A DNA stretch of 64,000 nt from Rhynchonema sp. JSB1_4 (GCA_030248065.1 JASAMV010004329.1:161794-225793); one strand, 5' to 3'. Positions 37,597 through 50,900 are shown, counted from the first letter of the stretch. The notes: generated by a model not told the origin, from the letters alone. Numbers and translations are program-made.

Positions 37597-38395
37597 TGGT
37601 GTACACCTGGAGATTGTAACCACTCAATATCATGATTCATGATTGTACAGTACCCGGCTTTTGTATCCAATTATAATATATATACCAATGATGTGTGAGT
37701 CTGGGTCGCGACAGTACGCACTAAAGTGCGAATATTGGCACAGCAAGAAGTCCGCATATGTTCACCTGTGTTTTTGTGGTCGTCGTTATAGTGGTCAGTT
37801 ACTGCCAATCCTCACCATGGCTAACGACCGATCTTTGTGAGTGTGCGATCATCACCCTGACGCGTGTGTTTCAATAATTATGCGACGCCGATCACCTTAG
37901 GAATTGATAATTGTCAGCGCATAAACCAATTCCCGCTCCACGTGTACATTATTCTGGTTATACAGACATTTTCCTGTTGTTGTCCATTTTCTCCAGTACG
38001 TGTGTTTGTATTTATCGGCATAAAACGCGTCACGTCACGACGTCTGGAAACGCAAACACCAGCCACATATTTTTGTCAGGCTTGCCGCTGCCCACATGAC
38101 CTAAGCGAAAGCGACACATTATACTGACAACACAGCAACACACAACGTGCTGATAACAAAGCAACCTTATCAACGATCCTCTGATGATCAGCAGCATCAG
38201 GAGTTCAGATATCAATTGTTACACCCAGGTTAGGTGAAATGGTTCGAGTGACGTCAGTTCCTGCGAGAGCCGGTGTCAAATTTGATTGAACCCATTTTGC
38301 AGTGATCATTTGCAACTCCTCCCACGTTACTGATCACTAAATTTGACACCGTGGGTAGTCAATTGAGTGACCTCCTGGGTGACCGGACTTATACG
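37597..38395. other. no gene seen; upstream region of the plus-strand transporter
   Basis: The stretch AATTTGACACC at about 38340 has an inverse partner (GGTGTCAAATTTG) at about 38271. They form a short inverted repeat upstream of the transporter start that could be regulatory or a small transposon relic. Confidence 0.4.
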
Positions 38396-41300
38396 ATGAC
38401 CATCGACGCTCGATCCTACGATTCCGGTATTGATGGCGGCACGCGCAGCAGCAGCTCGCTGGCGTTTGATGGCGATCGAATTCTGGATGTAGAAACGTTG
38501 GTGACATGCGGTGTCTAGCGTCTTTGTACTCTTTTCTTTAACACGACGGTTCTGTGACCTTCTGTCACAATGAAGAATGCTCAGTTTAGTGGACGGGTTG
38601 GAAGCGTGAGGCCAAGGCTGGGAAACTTTGGCGCTATACGGTATAGTTGTTTTGACGCGAGAGGCGACAGGGTCACCGCATAGATCGGAATGTAAGAATC
38701 GGTATTACATGCGGTGTACGTATACATTTTCCGTAGAATCGGCACTGTGGATTACTCTTCTATTTTACCTGAAGGCGCACTGCTGTTCGCAACCATACAG
38801 CTTGTCGATCCCAAGTTCATCCGAACGGAACAGTGCAATTTGGGCCGAGAAGTCGACGGACGCCGCGTTGACCGACAAACGCACCAACTGGACACCGTTG
38901 TGGATCGCCAATTTTGTGTCGTTCCTGTTGGCGCTACAGTACTCTGCGTTCGTGATGTCCATCTGGCCGTATTTGCAGCAGGTTGTAGTAATCTATAATT
39001 CAGTCCTATTGTTTTCAAAAAGATAAAAACAAACAATAGTTTACTTATAATTGTTTCCAGATCTCCAACCAGACCGTCACGCAGAACTTTTATGGCCTAT
39101 CAGTGGCTCTCTATGCCCTGTTTCAAGGTATGGTACCTGGTACCACTTGTGTGACCATTGTTCAGTCAGTACCAACAGCGTTCGGACCAATTATATAGAA
39201 TCGACCCGCTTTGTGCGATGATTCGATTAGTACGCGGTTATGGATCAACTCGAAAGTTGTTTCCTCGATGGTCGTTTCAGGCTCATCAGCACCATTGTAC
39301 GGTCGTTGGAACACGCGAACACGTCAAGTGCGTCCTCCGGTGATCACGGCATGCTGTATAACGATAGTGGGCAGTTTGGTGTATTGCAGTGCTGAACAGA
39401 TTGGGACAGTGTGGGTACGACAATGGGTGGTGCTTGGCGCGCGCATATTGCTCGGCATTGGCATTGGTGAGCATTTGGGCGTCGTTGTACTGTAGATGTG
39501 GGGGGAAAGATTGAGTGGGACTAGATAGTCATCGGTAATTATTCTCAATGAAGACAGTAATCTGCCATGTACTATTTATACATAAATGTATTTGCAGGGC
39601 TGGAATGCTGATTCAACGAAAATAATAATGTAGCCAGTTCAGTCTACATGTCCAACCAGACAATTTCACCAATGACTATAACCAACAGCATTGCAGCGTG
39701 TATCCCAGTGATCCGGGCCTACGTCGCCACTGGTTGTCGACCCGAGGACAAGCATCGAGCACTAAATGCAAACTTTGCGACCGATCAGGCCGGAATGGCA
39801 TTGGGACCTGGTGAGAAAGTAGTATCAGAAACTTGGGTATTCGAATGCAAGAATTTGATTAATTTTTATTGTTGAACTGCATTGTCGACGAACGAAAACG
39901 CATTTCTCAACTTTCATGTGTCTTAATTGACTGCAGCTCTGCAAATCCTATTCTCTCGTCTCGACTACCCCGGCTACAACGTGTTTGGCATCTTGCGCAT
40001 CAACATGTACACAGCACCAGCGTTGGCGAGTGTGCTTGGCACCATTGTTGTCATATTGGTCATGGCATGTGCATTCAGGGAGCGCTATTCGGGCGTAGTG
40101 CCGACCGAGATCAAACGCAGTCGGTTACTACGCGGTTCAGTAGTTTTCTCACCATTTGAATGTCCGACTTATAGCTCAATTTCCGGCAACAAGCTTGGTG
40201 ATCGGACTGTGCCAACGTGAAAGTGGTTCGTTTCAGCCAAATACTTTGTGCTGCCCAATTTCGACGTGGCTGCCGTTGTTACGTGCATGGCGTTGTGGTG
40301 CTGTTTGGCGTTCGTACAGACAAACACCGCCACGTTAGTTGATGTTTCAATGGGTCGTGTGAAGAGTTTTAAAAACATGGTTACCTGCACTTTTTTGGCA
40401 TGCCGCAGTTTCGTCGAATGTTGGCGAGGCAACATTTTCATTCAAGCTCTCAACGTTTTGAACCTATTTTCCAGCATTCTGCCGCACTACACCATGATAT
40501 TGTATGACTGGGACGACCAAACAGCGCTCAAATACACCGGCTATTTGACAATGGTCTGCCGATCAATAACATCACTCGGCTACGCGCTCATTGCGATCTT
40601 CAATCCACCCGAAATGTATGAGCTTCTCAAAAATAATACTACAAATTAAATTTCGTCTTTTTATGCTTCAACCTTTACGACGAATCAACGTTGTAAAATA
40701 TTTCAAGTTTGGTGATGTTCAGCTATTATTATTTTGTATTCTTGCAGCGACAATCGCAAATCATTATTGATCGGGTTCGCTCTGTTCCTGTCCTATCATC
40801 TGATCACATTCCCCTGGCCATTCTACACCGGCACCATTGACTATCAGATTACCGGTCTGTTAAAAATACATATGCAACGATGTATACGTTACTAATCTTT
40901 TAAATAGTCGTGATGTTCGGACACCTTTCGACAAAAGATAAGTATTGTATCAAACTTGGTGATGAAATCTGTGTCTGCCTCCCAATCGCATCAATCGCTG
41001 TGCATGCTGCATATATGTAGATGACACGATTGGTGGTGTCATCGGACAACTCAGGCCGTTCACAAATTTGACAAGTATCAAAATTAAAATTACCGGATCG
41101 TGTGTTGGGCAATGGCCTCAAACTGTGAATGGTGCAGCTTGTTTTCGGTTGCGCATTTGGAATTGTTTTCACAAACTAACGAGCGGCACACCAGGTCATC
41201 GTCAGTGCGAATGTACCAGGTGATCACGTGACTCCAAAAACACCATGTATGGGGTGAAACATCACAGATCGTGCAAGTGCACATCAACCGATCATGAGTG

Positions 41301-42788
41301 TTTCAGCGCTGATCGCATCTGCCAACAGCAGCACCTTAGCCCCAACGACAACGATGTCAAACACAACATTAATGTTGGGTTGTAGTCCATCGTACAGCTG
41401 GTGTGCATGGACACCCAAAGTGCCGATGTTGCTGTTGTTCATTGCCTTCGATGTATTCATACCGCTGGGTTGGTTGAGCACGTTGTCTCCACTGAATGTG
41501 CTCCTGTCCAGAATATTGGGCGCCAGAATGCAGGTGAGTCTGTGGTATTGAAGTGTTTTTCGCATATAGCGGGCATCAAACTTGGTCTTGCCGTATTCAT
41601 AGGTTATTGTGGCTGCAGGACATTTCGAGAGTTTGGTGCCACTGATTCCAACTTCGTTATTGGTGCGTGAAACAAATTTTTTACGCTGGTCAGAGCAGGG
41701 TTGGCCAAAAAAATTTTTTTTAAAAAAAAGGTTTTTGAAAAATTTAAAAAAAAATTTTTTTTTAAATTTTTCGGGGGAACAAAATGTTCTAAAACGTCCA
41801 AAAATGGCCTTTTTGGGGGTTATTTTTAGTCATTTTTTCTCAAGGGTCGAAAAATTTTCTTCACAAAATCACTTTTGGGGCATGTATTTGGTATTTTTTT
41901 TTCAATATCTAAGATGCCCCAAATGATGTTATTATACCTTCCCGTGATACATGAGACACAGTATGCATGGTTTACATGGTACTTTGATGTCATACCCCAT
42001 CGGGTCGGTCATACACGACTGATTCAGCGACCCGACAAGTATTTCTGCAGCTTATATTCTCAATTCTGTATGGTTTATGAGTGAATCTTGCTTATTCGAC
42101 CACAAACTGTTGTGTCTGATACCACAGAGCAGCAATCATAGGTCCATAACAAGCACAGACTGTTGGATCGCATCGAAATGACGTAATCACCCTTCATAAG
42201 TGATGCAAACCAAGTCACAAAAGTGACTTGCCAATTAAAGTTGCATTTTTCGCGATTTTGCACGTTTTTAGGCAAATTTGTGAAAATTTCCCCGAATCTG
42301 AGACTTTTTAAAAAAAATTAAAAAAAAATTTTTTTTTAAAACCTTGTTTAAAAAAAATTTTTTTTCCAACCCTGGGTCAGAGTCAGTGGCGACAGGACAT
42401 CTGGAAATAAACCTTCTTACGCGACCAAGTGAGACCAGACTGGACCGGACCAACTACAGTTTGATCGTGGAGCGTCGTTTTTGTGGGAAATCGTTTTGTG
42501 CACTTTTTGCCAGACTCTGTGGGTTCAATCACGCCATTTCAGGGCACGATGCAAGGTCTGTTCTCGCTGACCGGTTCCCTAGCGCGAACAGTGGCTCCGT
42601 TGCTGATGAGCTGGCTGTTCAGCTCGTTTGGGCCTCAATATGCATGGGGACTGGAAATTGTTCTGCTGTCCAGCTGCGTCATCGCAATATCGGTGCTATA
42701 TAAACGATTGGTGCCTTGCAAGACCGTCGACAACTTGGCCTATGGACACCATGTCACATATAAAAGAGGCGTATTGTACAAATTGTAG
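38396..42788 (+). CDS. MFSD8-like major facilitator transporter, paralog 2
   Basis: This is the complete partner of the minus-strand transporter. Eleven exons (38396-38496, 38801-38981, 39061-39127, 39281-39466, 39697-39810, 39937-40119, 40237-40333, 40475-40615, 40748-40854, 41307-41533, 42543-42788) sum to 1650 nt, or 549 residues. It starts with an acidic and Ser-rich cytosolic tail, then RTNWTPLW and the first membrane helix. Later landmarks are PLYGRW, RAYVATG, KYFVLPNFDV, MILYDWDDQ, LITFPWPF, SRILGARMQG, and a last exon ending GVLYKL. Exon lengths 67, 114, 97, 141 and 246 are identical in the paralog. This one has lost, or never had, the introns within the exons at 39281 and 41307. A 679-bp MITE lies in the last intron. 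Confidence 0.9.
41696..42374. mobile_element. hAT-like MITE in transporter intron, TIR CAGGGTTGG
   Basis: Ends are CAGGGTTGG and CCAACCCTG, with exact duplication GGTCAGAG (41688-41695 and 42375-42382). Both subterminal regions are runs of A and T (AAAAAATTTTTTTT type), inverse to each other. It has no coding capacity. Confidence 0.9.
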
Positions 42789-43603
42789 GTTGTCAACGCG
42801 TGACAAAAAACCTGAAACATGTTTATTGTGCTATATATACTGCCGTGATGAGCGTGTTGAAATGATAAACATGAACATTATGTTCTGGTTCTGACTTTAG
42901 TAAAGACAATTTATCAAGCTTGCAATTTTCCCGGGTTGCGCACAATCCGCTTCCTCCATCGCACGCAACAACCAGCATTGGCAACGGTGGGTGGGTCACC
43001 CCCGCAAGCAAATAGTTACTGTACGGTAACAAGGCGGATCACTTTAATTCAACAAAAGAAGTACAATCTACGGATCTGGTAACTGGATCACATTACTATG
43101 TTTTCAACAAAACATGACTATGACTCATAGAATTAGAAGGTTTCTATTTTATAACGAAAACGAAGTGCTCCCGCTTCAGTCGAACCGATCGGCTTAATCT
43201 TGGTGGCCTTGTGATGGCGCGGGTCTCAGCTACACGCTGAAACCATAAACAGGGCACTTTTAGCAATGAGTCGCCCCCTTTAAGTCGGCGCCGCCGGCAC
43301 AATCGGGCTGAAAAAACAATGGCGCAGCAGGACTTAACAAACTCAATGAAAGAGATTTTTTCGGTCGTCTTGCTGTTGCATGCATCTTGTTGATCTTGCT
43401 CGTTTCAAGTTTTATTTTAGACATTTTGTTTCGTATTGTTTTGCTTGCTTAGTTTGCTTACGCAACGACCTGCAAAAGATCCGAAAACACCCGAAACATG
43501 ACAAACAACATCAATTTTAAAAGTGAACCGAGTGTTCGGGCCGGGGTGTCCAGCAGAGCAGAGGTCGCAACAACTCGCAATCCCCCAAATCTCCGGCCCG
43601 GTT
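42789..43603. other. no gene seen
   Basis: Contains the 3-prime flank of the transporter and unclassified sequence. The part just before 43604 (TCTCCGGCCCGG) belongs to the CCGG-rich repeat that hosts the next element. Confidence 0.45.
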
Positions 43604-44087
43604 CAGGGTAGTACTTGGGGGGGGGGGGGGGGGGGGGGCGGGGCCCCCCCCCCCCACAGTCATCTATCTATCGTCAACACTTTTTGATTTCATCTATCTA
43701 TCGTCAACACTTATGGGCAAATCTATCTATCGTCAACAAATTCGGGGAACAATCTATCTATCGTCAACACATTTCGACCCCAAAATGGGTATTTTTGCCT
43801 CAAAATGGCTCAAAATCGGTATTTTTTGTCCCAAATAGGCAAAAAATCGCGCGCTACGCGCGGATTTAGTACATCTAAGTACATTTTCATTAATATTTAC
43901 ACATTATTACCTACTTAGTACACTATACTATACCTTGATTTTTGGCGACCCCCCCACCATCTATCTATCGTCAACAAGTTTGGGTCGACCCCCCCCCCAG
44001 ATTTCGGACTTGGGTCATCTATCTATCGTCAACACATTTCGGGTCCCAATCTATCTATCGTCAACACCCTGACCAAGTACTACACTG
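43604..44087. mobile_element. hAT-like MITE, TIR CAGTGTAGTACTTGG, TCTATCGTCAACA arrays
   Basis: It starts CAGGGTAGTACTTGG and ends CCAAGTACTACACTG, with exact duplication GCCCGGTT (43596-43603 and 44088-44095). The word ATCTATCTATCGTCAACA recurs about seven times, all in one direction and split between both ends. A long G run lies next to the left end. The core holds AATCGCGCGCTACGCGCG. It is nearly identical in inverse to 52810-53295. Confidence 0.93.
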
Positions 44088-44770
44088 GCCCGGTTCGAGG
44101 TGGCCAAAGCTCGGCCCGGCCCGGCCCGGCGCAGATTTTTTAAGTTGATTTTTACCCTATTTTTGTCATAATGTTTGCGTTTTTTAACCTATTTTGTGAT
44201 GGAAAAGTTATTGCTTTGCTTTCAATAAAAAAAGTTGTCAGATACCGATCATCCAAATCTCCGGCTCGGCCCGGCCCCAACCAAAAGCCCAAAATCGCGG
44301 CCCGGCCCGGCCCGAGCTACAGTGCCAACCGTGAGAAAACCGTTTTTTTTTCTGGTAAAAAAACTAAAAATTTTCCGGACCCTGCCAGATAAATTTCCAA
44401 AGTTAATTTTTCGTAGAAAAATGTGTCTTTTTGGTCTAAAATGGCGAACAATTTGCTTCAGGGTTCGAATCGTAACTATGTTGCAAAACCGATTAGAAAG
44501 AGGCTAAAACAGGCGAATACAAGGCCTCTTCGGGCCCACAATAAATACACACGCCACACGCGGCACTTATTAAACCACAAGCAAGCAAAAACTGCCTGAA
44601 AGTAGGTGTTTCGCCCTTCTGAATTCCTTGAGTACTGATAATTTATTTGAAAAAAGCGTTTTTGTCGGAAAAAAAACGTTTCGTTTCAAAAATTTAAGTT
44701 GCTGGCCCACTGAGCACTAGCCGGAGCTCGGGCCAGCCCGATTGCGACTTCTGCTGCCCAAGCTTCCCTT
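44088..44770. repeat. CCGG-rich host repeat and TATACT-related repeat
   Basis: GGCCCGGCCCGG words continue the repeat interrupted at 43604. 44320-44730 matches the diverged repeat at 26716-27170 (ACCGTTTTTTTT, GGCTAAAACAGG, GAATTCCTTGAGTACTG). No gene is present. Confidence 0.5.
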
Positions 44771-45090
44771 ATGTTCCGTCTTCCGTCAAAAGGCGAAAAA
44801 GGGCCGTTCTACATGCAATTTTACTGCAAAGTTGGCCTAAAAATGGGTACTTTTTGACATTTTGGCCGAAAATTGGCCTAAAATGACTATCTTTGTGTGT
44901 GCGCGATTTTTTAAGGGTCCCCAGTCAAACAACACCCATTTTTGCCTTCGAAACAAGATCTACTGACTCGAGACACCCTTTGGAGACGGCTCAAAATCGA
45001 TACCTTTCCCCGTGTCCTCTAAGGGTTGACTCGAGCGAGACAGATGCCCCTTAGGGGGAGGTAATCCCCAATCCCCTTATCCACTACGGT
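44771..45090. mobile_element. degenerate copy of the ACTCGAGATACCC MITE family
   Basis: It follows the core of the elements at 11878-13085, including CATGCAATTTTACTGCAAA, TGGCCGAAAATTGGCC and GACTCGAGACACCC. It is more diverged and lacks clear ends. Confidence 0.65.
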
Positions 45091-45437
45091 GGGCCCTGTT
45101 TCAGGCCGCAAACTGCACTAGTTCCAAAGCTTCAAGTCTAAAACTGGTTGCCACCGTCGGTGTTGATCCCCAGTAATCTGCATTTCATCATCTCGGCTGC
45201 TGTGATCTTGGTTTCGAAGCGAAAGTCTGTGGCACGTCACGTGCATAATATAAAGAGGAACGTTGCGGCTCGACAGTGAGAAGTCGTCTCACTACCTACC
45301 AACGTATGATATTGTCGGCTTGTGCAGTAACATAATTGACAACGTTCGTCACTCGGATCGACAACCAAGACAACAAGATCAGAACTTAGGCCAACAACGG
45401 TCGCCGCCTGATCTACATATCTCAACAGCCCATTGTC
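45091..45437. other. upstream region of the Elongin B gene
   Basis: No coding homology. The region should hold the promoter and 5-prime UTR, but no specific element stands out. Confidence 0.4.
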
Positions 45438-47203
45438 ATGGTTCGTGTTCAGCTTGTGTTTTCACTTGTATTGATATCTCCATTTGCCGCCACAACTCGT
45501 CCCATCAATTGGGCATGTCAGTATAAAACTTAACCTACTTCTCATTGCAGGACTTGTTTTTCGAAATCCAACGCCATCGAACGCACATATTCTGCGAGGC
45601 GAAAGAAACGCAAAAACTACATGAATTGAAGAGAATTATCGAAGGCATTTTAAAGGCTGGTTGTATCACAGTCTGGCTTCATTGCTGTTCGAACCTTTTG
45701 GATTGTTGCTTTCGCTTCGGCAAATTGGCTAGTCCTCCAATTCTAAATCAATGTTTTTCATTAACTAACTTTGGGTGGCTCTGCTTATCAGACCAGAAAA
45801 ACAAACGTGTATCCGGTTCCGGCATATCTTTCAAGATTTGAGGGCCATGTACACGGGCCGTGTCACTTGAAGGAAGAGCAGTTTTGTTTTGTCAGACACA
45901 ATGTTCATCTGCGATCTGACCCGCTAACGCCGCTGGCAGTGCTGTCTAACTCTGTTTGATACAATAAAACCCGACAACACTTTCAGATAGCGCCCGATGA
46001 CCAGCAGTTGCACAGATACGATCGGGTGAGAAAGGAGTGGGAGCAGTTGGATGATGATGACAAGACGCTCGGGGAACACAAATTCGATGCGGCCAATGCT
46101 CGTGCACAGGCACCGGCCACTGTGGCATTATGTTTGAAAAAAGGTGGGGTTGTGGTGTGACTTGGATGATTTATAGCGGCCCAAATTAGTCCAATCCGGG
46201 CCCGGGGTTCTTATGTCAAATCTTCCAGGTGCGGATGACAGAATATTTGCTGAAAATTGACAAATTTTTACGTAATTTATGCAAGATGCAAAGCGTGAAA
46301 ATTGTGGGTGAAATTTGGACCTGACGTCCCAATCTTTAGAGGTGCAAATGAAACTTTTTAGGTGCAAGGTGTCTAAAAATCTGCGGTCGAAGAATCCTTT
46401 TGAGTTGATTCAGGATATTGGTAGCACAATGACTTTATAAGAATTGGTCAAATTTTTTTCCTGAATCGTAAAGAGGGAAAGTGACGGGGCAATGACGTTG
46501 CGTTGCGTGATCGCACACAAAGCATGTGGTAAAGAGAATGTTTCAGACCTGCGCCAACGTGGTTGATCTGCTAGATTATTTTCAGCTGAAAATGTTTTGT
46601 GAGAATCACAAATAGCACAATGGTTAAGAGTGACTGAACGTGAAAATCAGGATTGATTTAATGAATTCTTATATGGCCATTGTGCGACCAATATCCTTTG
46701 CAATTTGCAAGTAAATTTTCATTCTGTTTAATTTTTTGTCTGGCATATTCAGAAACCTGCGTCACACTGCTACTATGATCGCGGATCTGGTCAGCTTTTG
46801 TATCCTGTGTTTAAGTTTGACCAAATTACACACAAACGTCACAGCCGGTATCCACGTTGGTGGCATGGTCGGGTCGGGGGGGGGGGGGGTGTGCAAAATG
46901 GGTTGGGCCATATCTTGTGATTTTGTTGTTTCTGTGATATTGTTCAGCGTAAAAGTTGCTCCCCTGTGAGCAGTAAGAATCAGAAACAAAAACATCGCAA
47001 GATATGTATGGTCCAACCTATTTTGCACGGTCGACCGTGCCAGCAAAGTACATACGGGCCAATGATTTGCAGAGGACGGCACCTTCGAATCGATCGACGT
47101 GTCGCCCTTGTCCGTACCGCCGCCGTTGCCGGACGTGATGCGTCAAGGGGACACCGGCTCGGCACCAGCAGTACAGAACACGGACACACAAGCCGCCAGT
47201 TAA
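45438..47203 (+). CDS. ELOB: Elongin B
   Basis: Elongin B is a ubiquitin-like subunit that pairs with Elongin C in the elongin complex and in CUL2/CUL5 ubiquitin ligases. Exons are 45551-45655, 45987-46143 and 47073-47203, plus a first exon that may be only the ATG at 45438-45440 (131 residues in total). Landmarks are [33 protein letters not shown], the [20 protein letters not shown] stretch, ATVAL, and the C-terminal [19 protein letters not shown]. Together these match the whole family length. The intron after 45655 starts with GC instead of GT, and no in-frame GT alternative was found. The last intron hosts a 274-bp transposon. The ATG exon is the weakest part of the model. Confidence 0.93.
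46418..46691. mobile_element. TA-flanked MITE in Elongin B intron
   Basis: Ends are TTGGTAGCACAATGACTTTA and TGGCCATTGTGCGACCAA, flanked by TA (46416-46417 and 46692-46693). The interior (GGGAAAGTGACGGGGCAATG) matches the inverse of 59917-60181. Confidence 0.88.
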
Positions 47204-47988
47204 TGCCAGTTGGTGATTAATTGATTTTGTGTATTACTTGTGATCGATCATTAATTTCGTTATCGGCATTCAGCCAAAGCCAGCCCGACATTCTTTACTT
47301 CACCACGACAGACTTGGATTTTTGTGAGCCTTTGCCCTTGGTACCGTTTTATAACGTGTAGCAGTTAAGCAGACCATTGCGATAAAAATTCAGTCTGCCG
47401 TAATATGAGAATTCTTCATTACTGGCGTGCGAGTCAATACATACTTGCATTATTATCTGTTGTCTTAGTCAAAATTACTGCTCGATTGTTGTAAAATAAT
47501 GTATATTTTATCCATTTTTTTCGAATAACGTGTGTTGAGCTTTGATCAGGTGTGTATGCAATGCATCATTTATCGGTTTTCGTTTTCCTGTTTTAGTGTT
47601 GTTGCTTTTGTGTAACACGTCTGAAACAATGGAGGAATGATATGTGAAATTCTCGTAAATACCGGTAACTTCACTAGTGTTTTGTGATTGAATTTTTATT
47701 GCGTTTTTATGATGTCTTTTTGTGGTTTGTAATGTCATACAGTAATTTTGCTGTTCCTTTGCCAACAGCCGCAAGTAAAGCACCACAATCATCGTTTTCC
47801 TTAATACTATATGTTACGCATTTCAGCATTTGGTTTTATCCGAGCTTCGTACTTTTATTGAAGCGCGACTGAGATTCGCTCAGGTCGTTTCTTATATGTA
47901 GCTCAAATTGGTACCAGTGACAACAGATACCCGAAACCTTGGATCCCCGTCAGTTAGCGGTTTTTTGTTTTAGCATCAGTGGTCACGA
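47204..47988. other. Elongin B 3-prime region and UTP25 upstream region
   Basis: AT-rich, with no coding homology. TTTTGTTTTAG just before 47975 looks like a splice acceptor, so the UTP25 transcript may have an upstream non-coding or coding exon here. Confidence 0.4.
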
Positions 47989-50900
47989 ATGCACACTGAG
48001 AAGAAAAAGCGTCGTCTCTCTCGGCCAGTTGAGAAGCCCGGGCCATCCACTTCGAAAGAAGCTCCACAAGATGCCAATGGGGATTATGGTTTGTACAGTG
48101 CGTGTTTGGCACAAGATTTAACGTGACGAAATGCAGTTTAATTTTTTTCAGCTGATCATGACTTTTTTCGTGGTCATTTCTTCCACCTACTTGATGACCG
48201 GGACATTGTGGCATTGCGTGCTGACGCTAGATCAACTGCGCTCCAACCACTGATGTTTGACACATTGTCTGATGTTTCATTCGATAGGAAACTGGTCGAT
48301 CTGCCCAACTTTGGCTCTGAATCGCTGCCGTACAAGCAAAACTTGCTGACAAATTTCGGCGCGCTTGACGAGCTGCAAACGGATCTGGCCCGTATTCTCG
48401 CGCCCTACTGCGATCTCTATTACCCGAACGCAACGGCTGCCGATGGCGATCGTATACGCGACCTGTACTGTATGCACGCATTGAACCATATTCTGCGAAC
48501 ACGACAAACCGTGTTGGCGCACAACGCAAAGCTGAAGGACATGGCGGACGCGGAGCCCGGCAAACCGGTCATACCACCGGAATCGTGCCGTGATCAGGGT
48601 GCGTGCCAGTCATATCGATTACCTACACATATTGGATGCCATGTGAAAATAAGTAGAGGACATTGTTCAGCATTGGAAAACATGTGTGGAACAATTCAGA
48701 ATCTTTATTTTGTTGAGTTCAACCAATCAGAGGTTTGCAGGTCTGACACGACCGAAAGTGCTCATACTGGTGCCGTTCCGTGATCGGGCGTTGAAATGTG
48801 TGAATACAATGATCAAGTTGTTGTTCGGATCGGGGGGCGAGGACGACGCTCAACGACAGTTCGTTACCAACAGGAAACGATTCAAGTCCGAATTTCAACC
48901 GGACCCGGACGAAAAGGTGATAGTCACAGTCAGCAGGGTTATAGAGTTCGGAGGGGGTACCCGACACCCGACGTCTCTCCAACTCTAATAGTCAGTTACA
49001 TGGCCGTTTCGGCAAAGACAATTGTCTTGGAAAACTACACCAACAAAATTTTTTACTTGTTGTGGTGGGAGATACGGGGACTCTCATTCGATCGCAATGT
49101 GCGATCGGAATAAAAGTTTACCCAGCCGTGGTCCGACGCCGCAGAGCTTCCTTCAATCAAAGTGGACGTGTCTCGCGGTCAATCGGTGATATTCTTGGTG
49201 AGAAACACTGCGACTTTTGCACTTTTCTTCTGGTCACTTTGTATCTGCAGGATTCGAAGCGGACCGATCTACCGTCGGACTACAAACAAATATTCACGGG
49301 CAACGTTGACGACTGTTTTCGACTCGGCATCGGCATCGCGCGAAAGAGTCTCAAGCTGTTCGTTGACTTCTATCAGGCCGACATTATTATTGCATCGCCG
49401 CTTGGTTAGTTTGGTCGGTTGTTGTTGTTTATTGCTCTCAGTGACGCATAAAACCATGCACGTAAATTAGTGATAGAAGCACAGTTACAAGACCGGGTGG
49501 GACAATTACGGAAATGAAAATAGTTACAACACTGGCTATAACAAACCCACAGCAAATAAAAGCTACAAAAAGCGCCAAGGAGAGAGAAAGATCACGGACA
49601 TCAGGACAGATCACAGGACATGTTAACAGAACTGAAAATCATGCATTAATCCTCGTCCTCGTCAAACGGCAAATGTCGGGCTCAGAGGGCGCATATTGGG
49701 ATCAGTCGATATTGTCAACAGTCCAGAACAGGATGGTGGGTTGGCGATTGTCCGTCACTTCCGTGTACCACCATTCAGTTTGGTCGGTCTCTCTGAGGCG
49801 GGTGTGGCAAGCTTGGTGACCATCCAGTCCCATCTGGCCGTGGTGGTGCGACTGTTTGTATCCACAATATTTGGAGATTTTCGGATGCCGCCATCTACCA
49901 ATTTCGACCAGCGTTAACGTTGTTTTCAAATGGGGTTCATGGTAATGGTGGTGGTCGAAATTAGTGGATCGGACCTGGCCCAAACACTGATCCCTGTTCA
50001 CGCACAAAATCAACTCGTTGTCTGCGTAGGGTTGCGAGCGATCATCGGTGCCGAGGGCGAGAGTGAATACGAGTACGATTTTCTGTCGTCAATCGAAGTC
50101 CTTGTCATGGACGAGACGGACGTGTTCACGATGCAGAATTGGTCGCACGTGCTGCACATTGTGGATCACTTGCACAAAACGCCCAAACAATCCCACGGTG
50201 CTGACTTCAGGTTGGGGATCGAGATCGACTCTGTTTTGCCTTGGCTAATACCAAACGATAGATAAATCAGTAGATCCTAAAAAAATGACCAACTTCAGCC
50301 AGCCATAGTGAAGCGCTTGCTGCCGTGCTCACAGTTTGGTCTTGGTAGTCCCCAATGTACCGCTCGCTTTGTCTGTGAGATATTCGTAGCAGCTGCTGAG
50401 TTTCGACCATGTCACCATTACAGAGGACGGTCAGACCGTACGTAATTCAGATCATTCCATTCACAGTCGCGTGCACATGTGGGTTCTGAACGAATGGTCG
50501 CAGTTCTATCGTCAAACGTTGCTGTTCTCGAGCGTTGCCTCACCCGAGCTGCGCGCGCTGTTTACCCGTTTCTGTCGCAACTACGCTGGTTGTGTGAGTG
50601 TCAAACCCAGGATTGCACCAAACGGAGTGCTCGATCATGTAAGACCGATGAACAAAATTGGAATTCGCTGTCTGATCTTGCTTGGTCACATGACTTTTTG
50701 TGTTTTGATGATACGTATTGATGATGTGCCTCACTGATTACATCAGTTTATCTTGTATTGCTGGAAGTTAACGAGCAACTGACCTTTGTTTTTCAAAATT
50801 AGTAGCATTTGGCAATATTTTTGTCGCAAACAAAATGTCACGTGGCGAAGCCCTCACTGATCCCCAAGTTTGACACAGGCCGATGCTGGCATGGACTGTT

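Noticed and set aside
44461..44470. GGTTCGAATC, a tRNA B-box-like sequence
   Set aside because: No matching A box, acceptor stem or cloverleaf could be formed around it, and it lies in a dispersed repeat.
49855..50010. Possible dispersed repeat shared with 20990-21170 (ATTTCGACCAGCG word)
   Set aside because: Only a short word is shared and no ends or longer alignment could be seen by eye.
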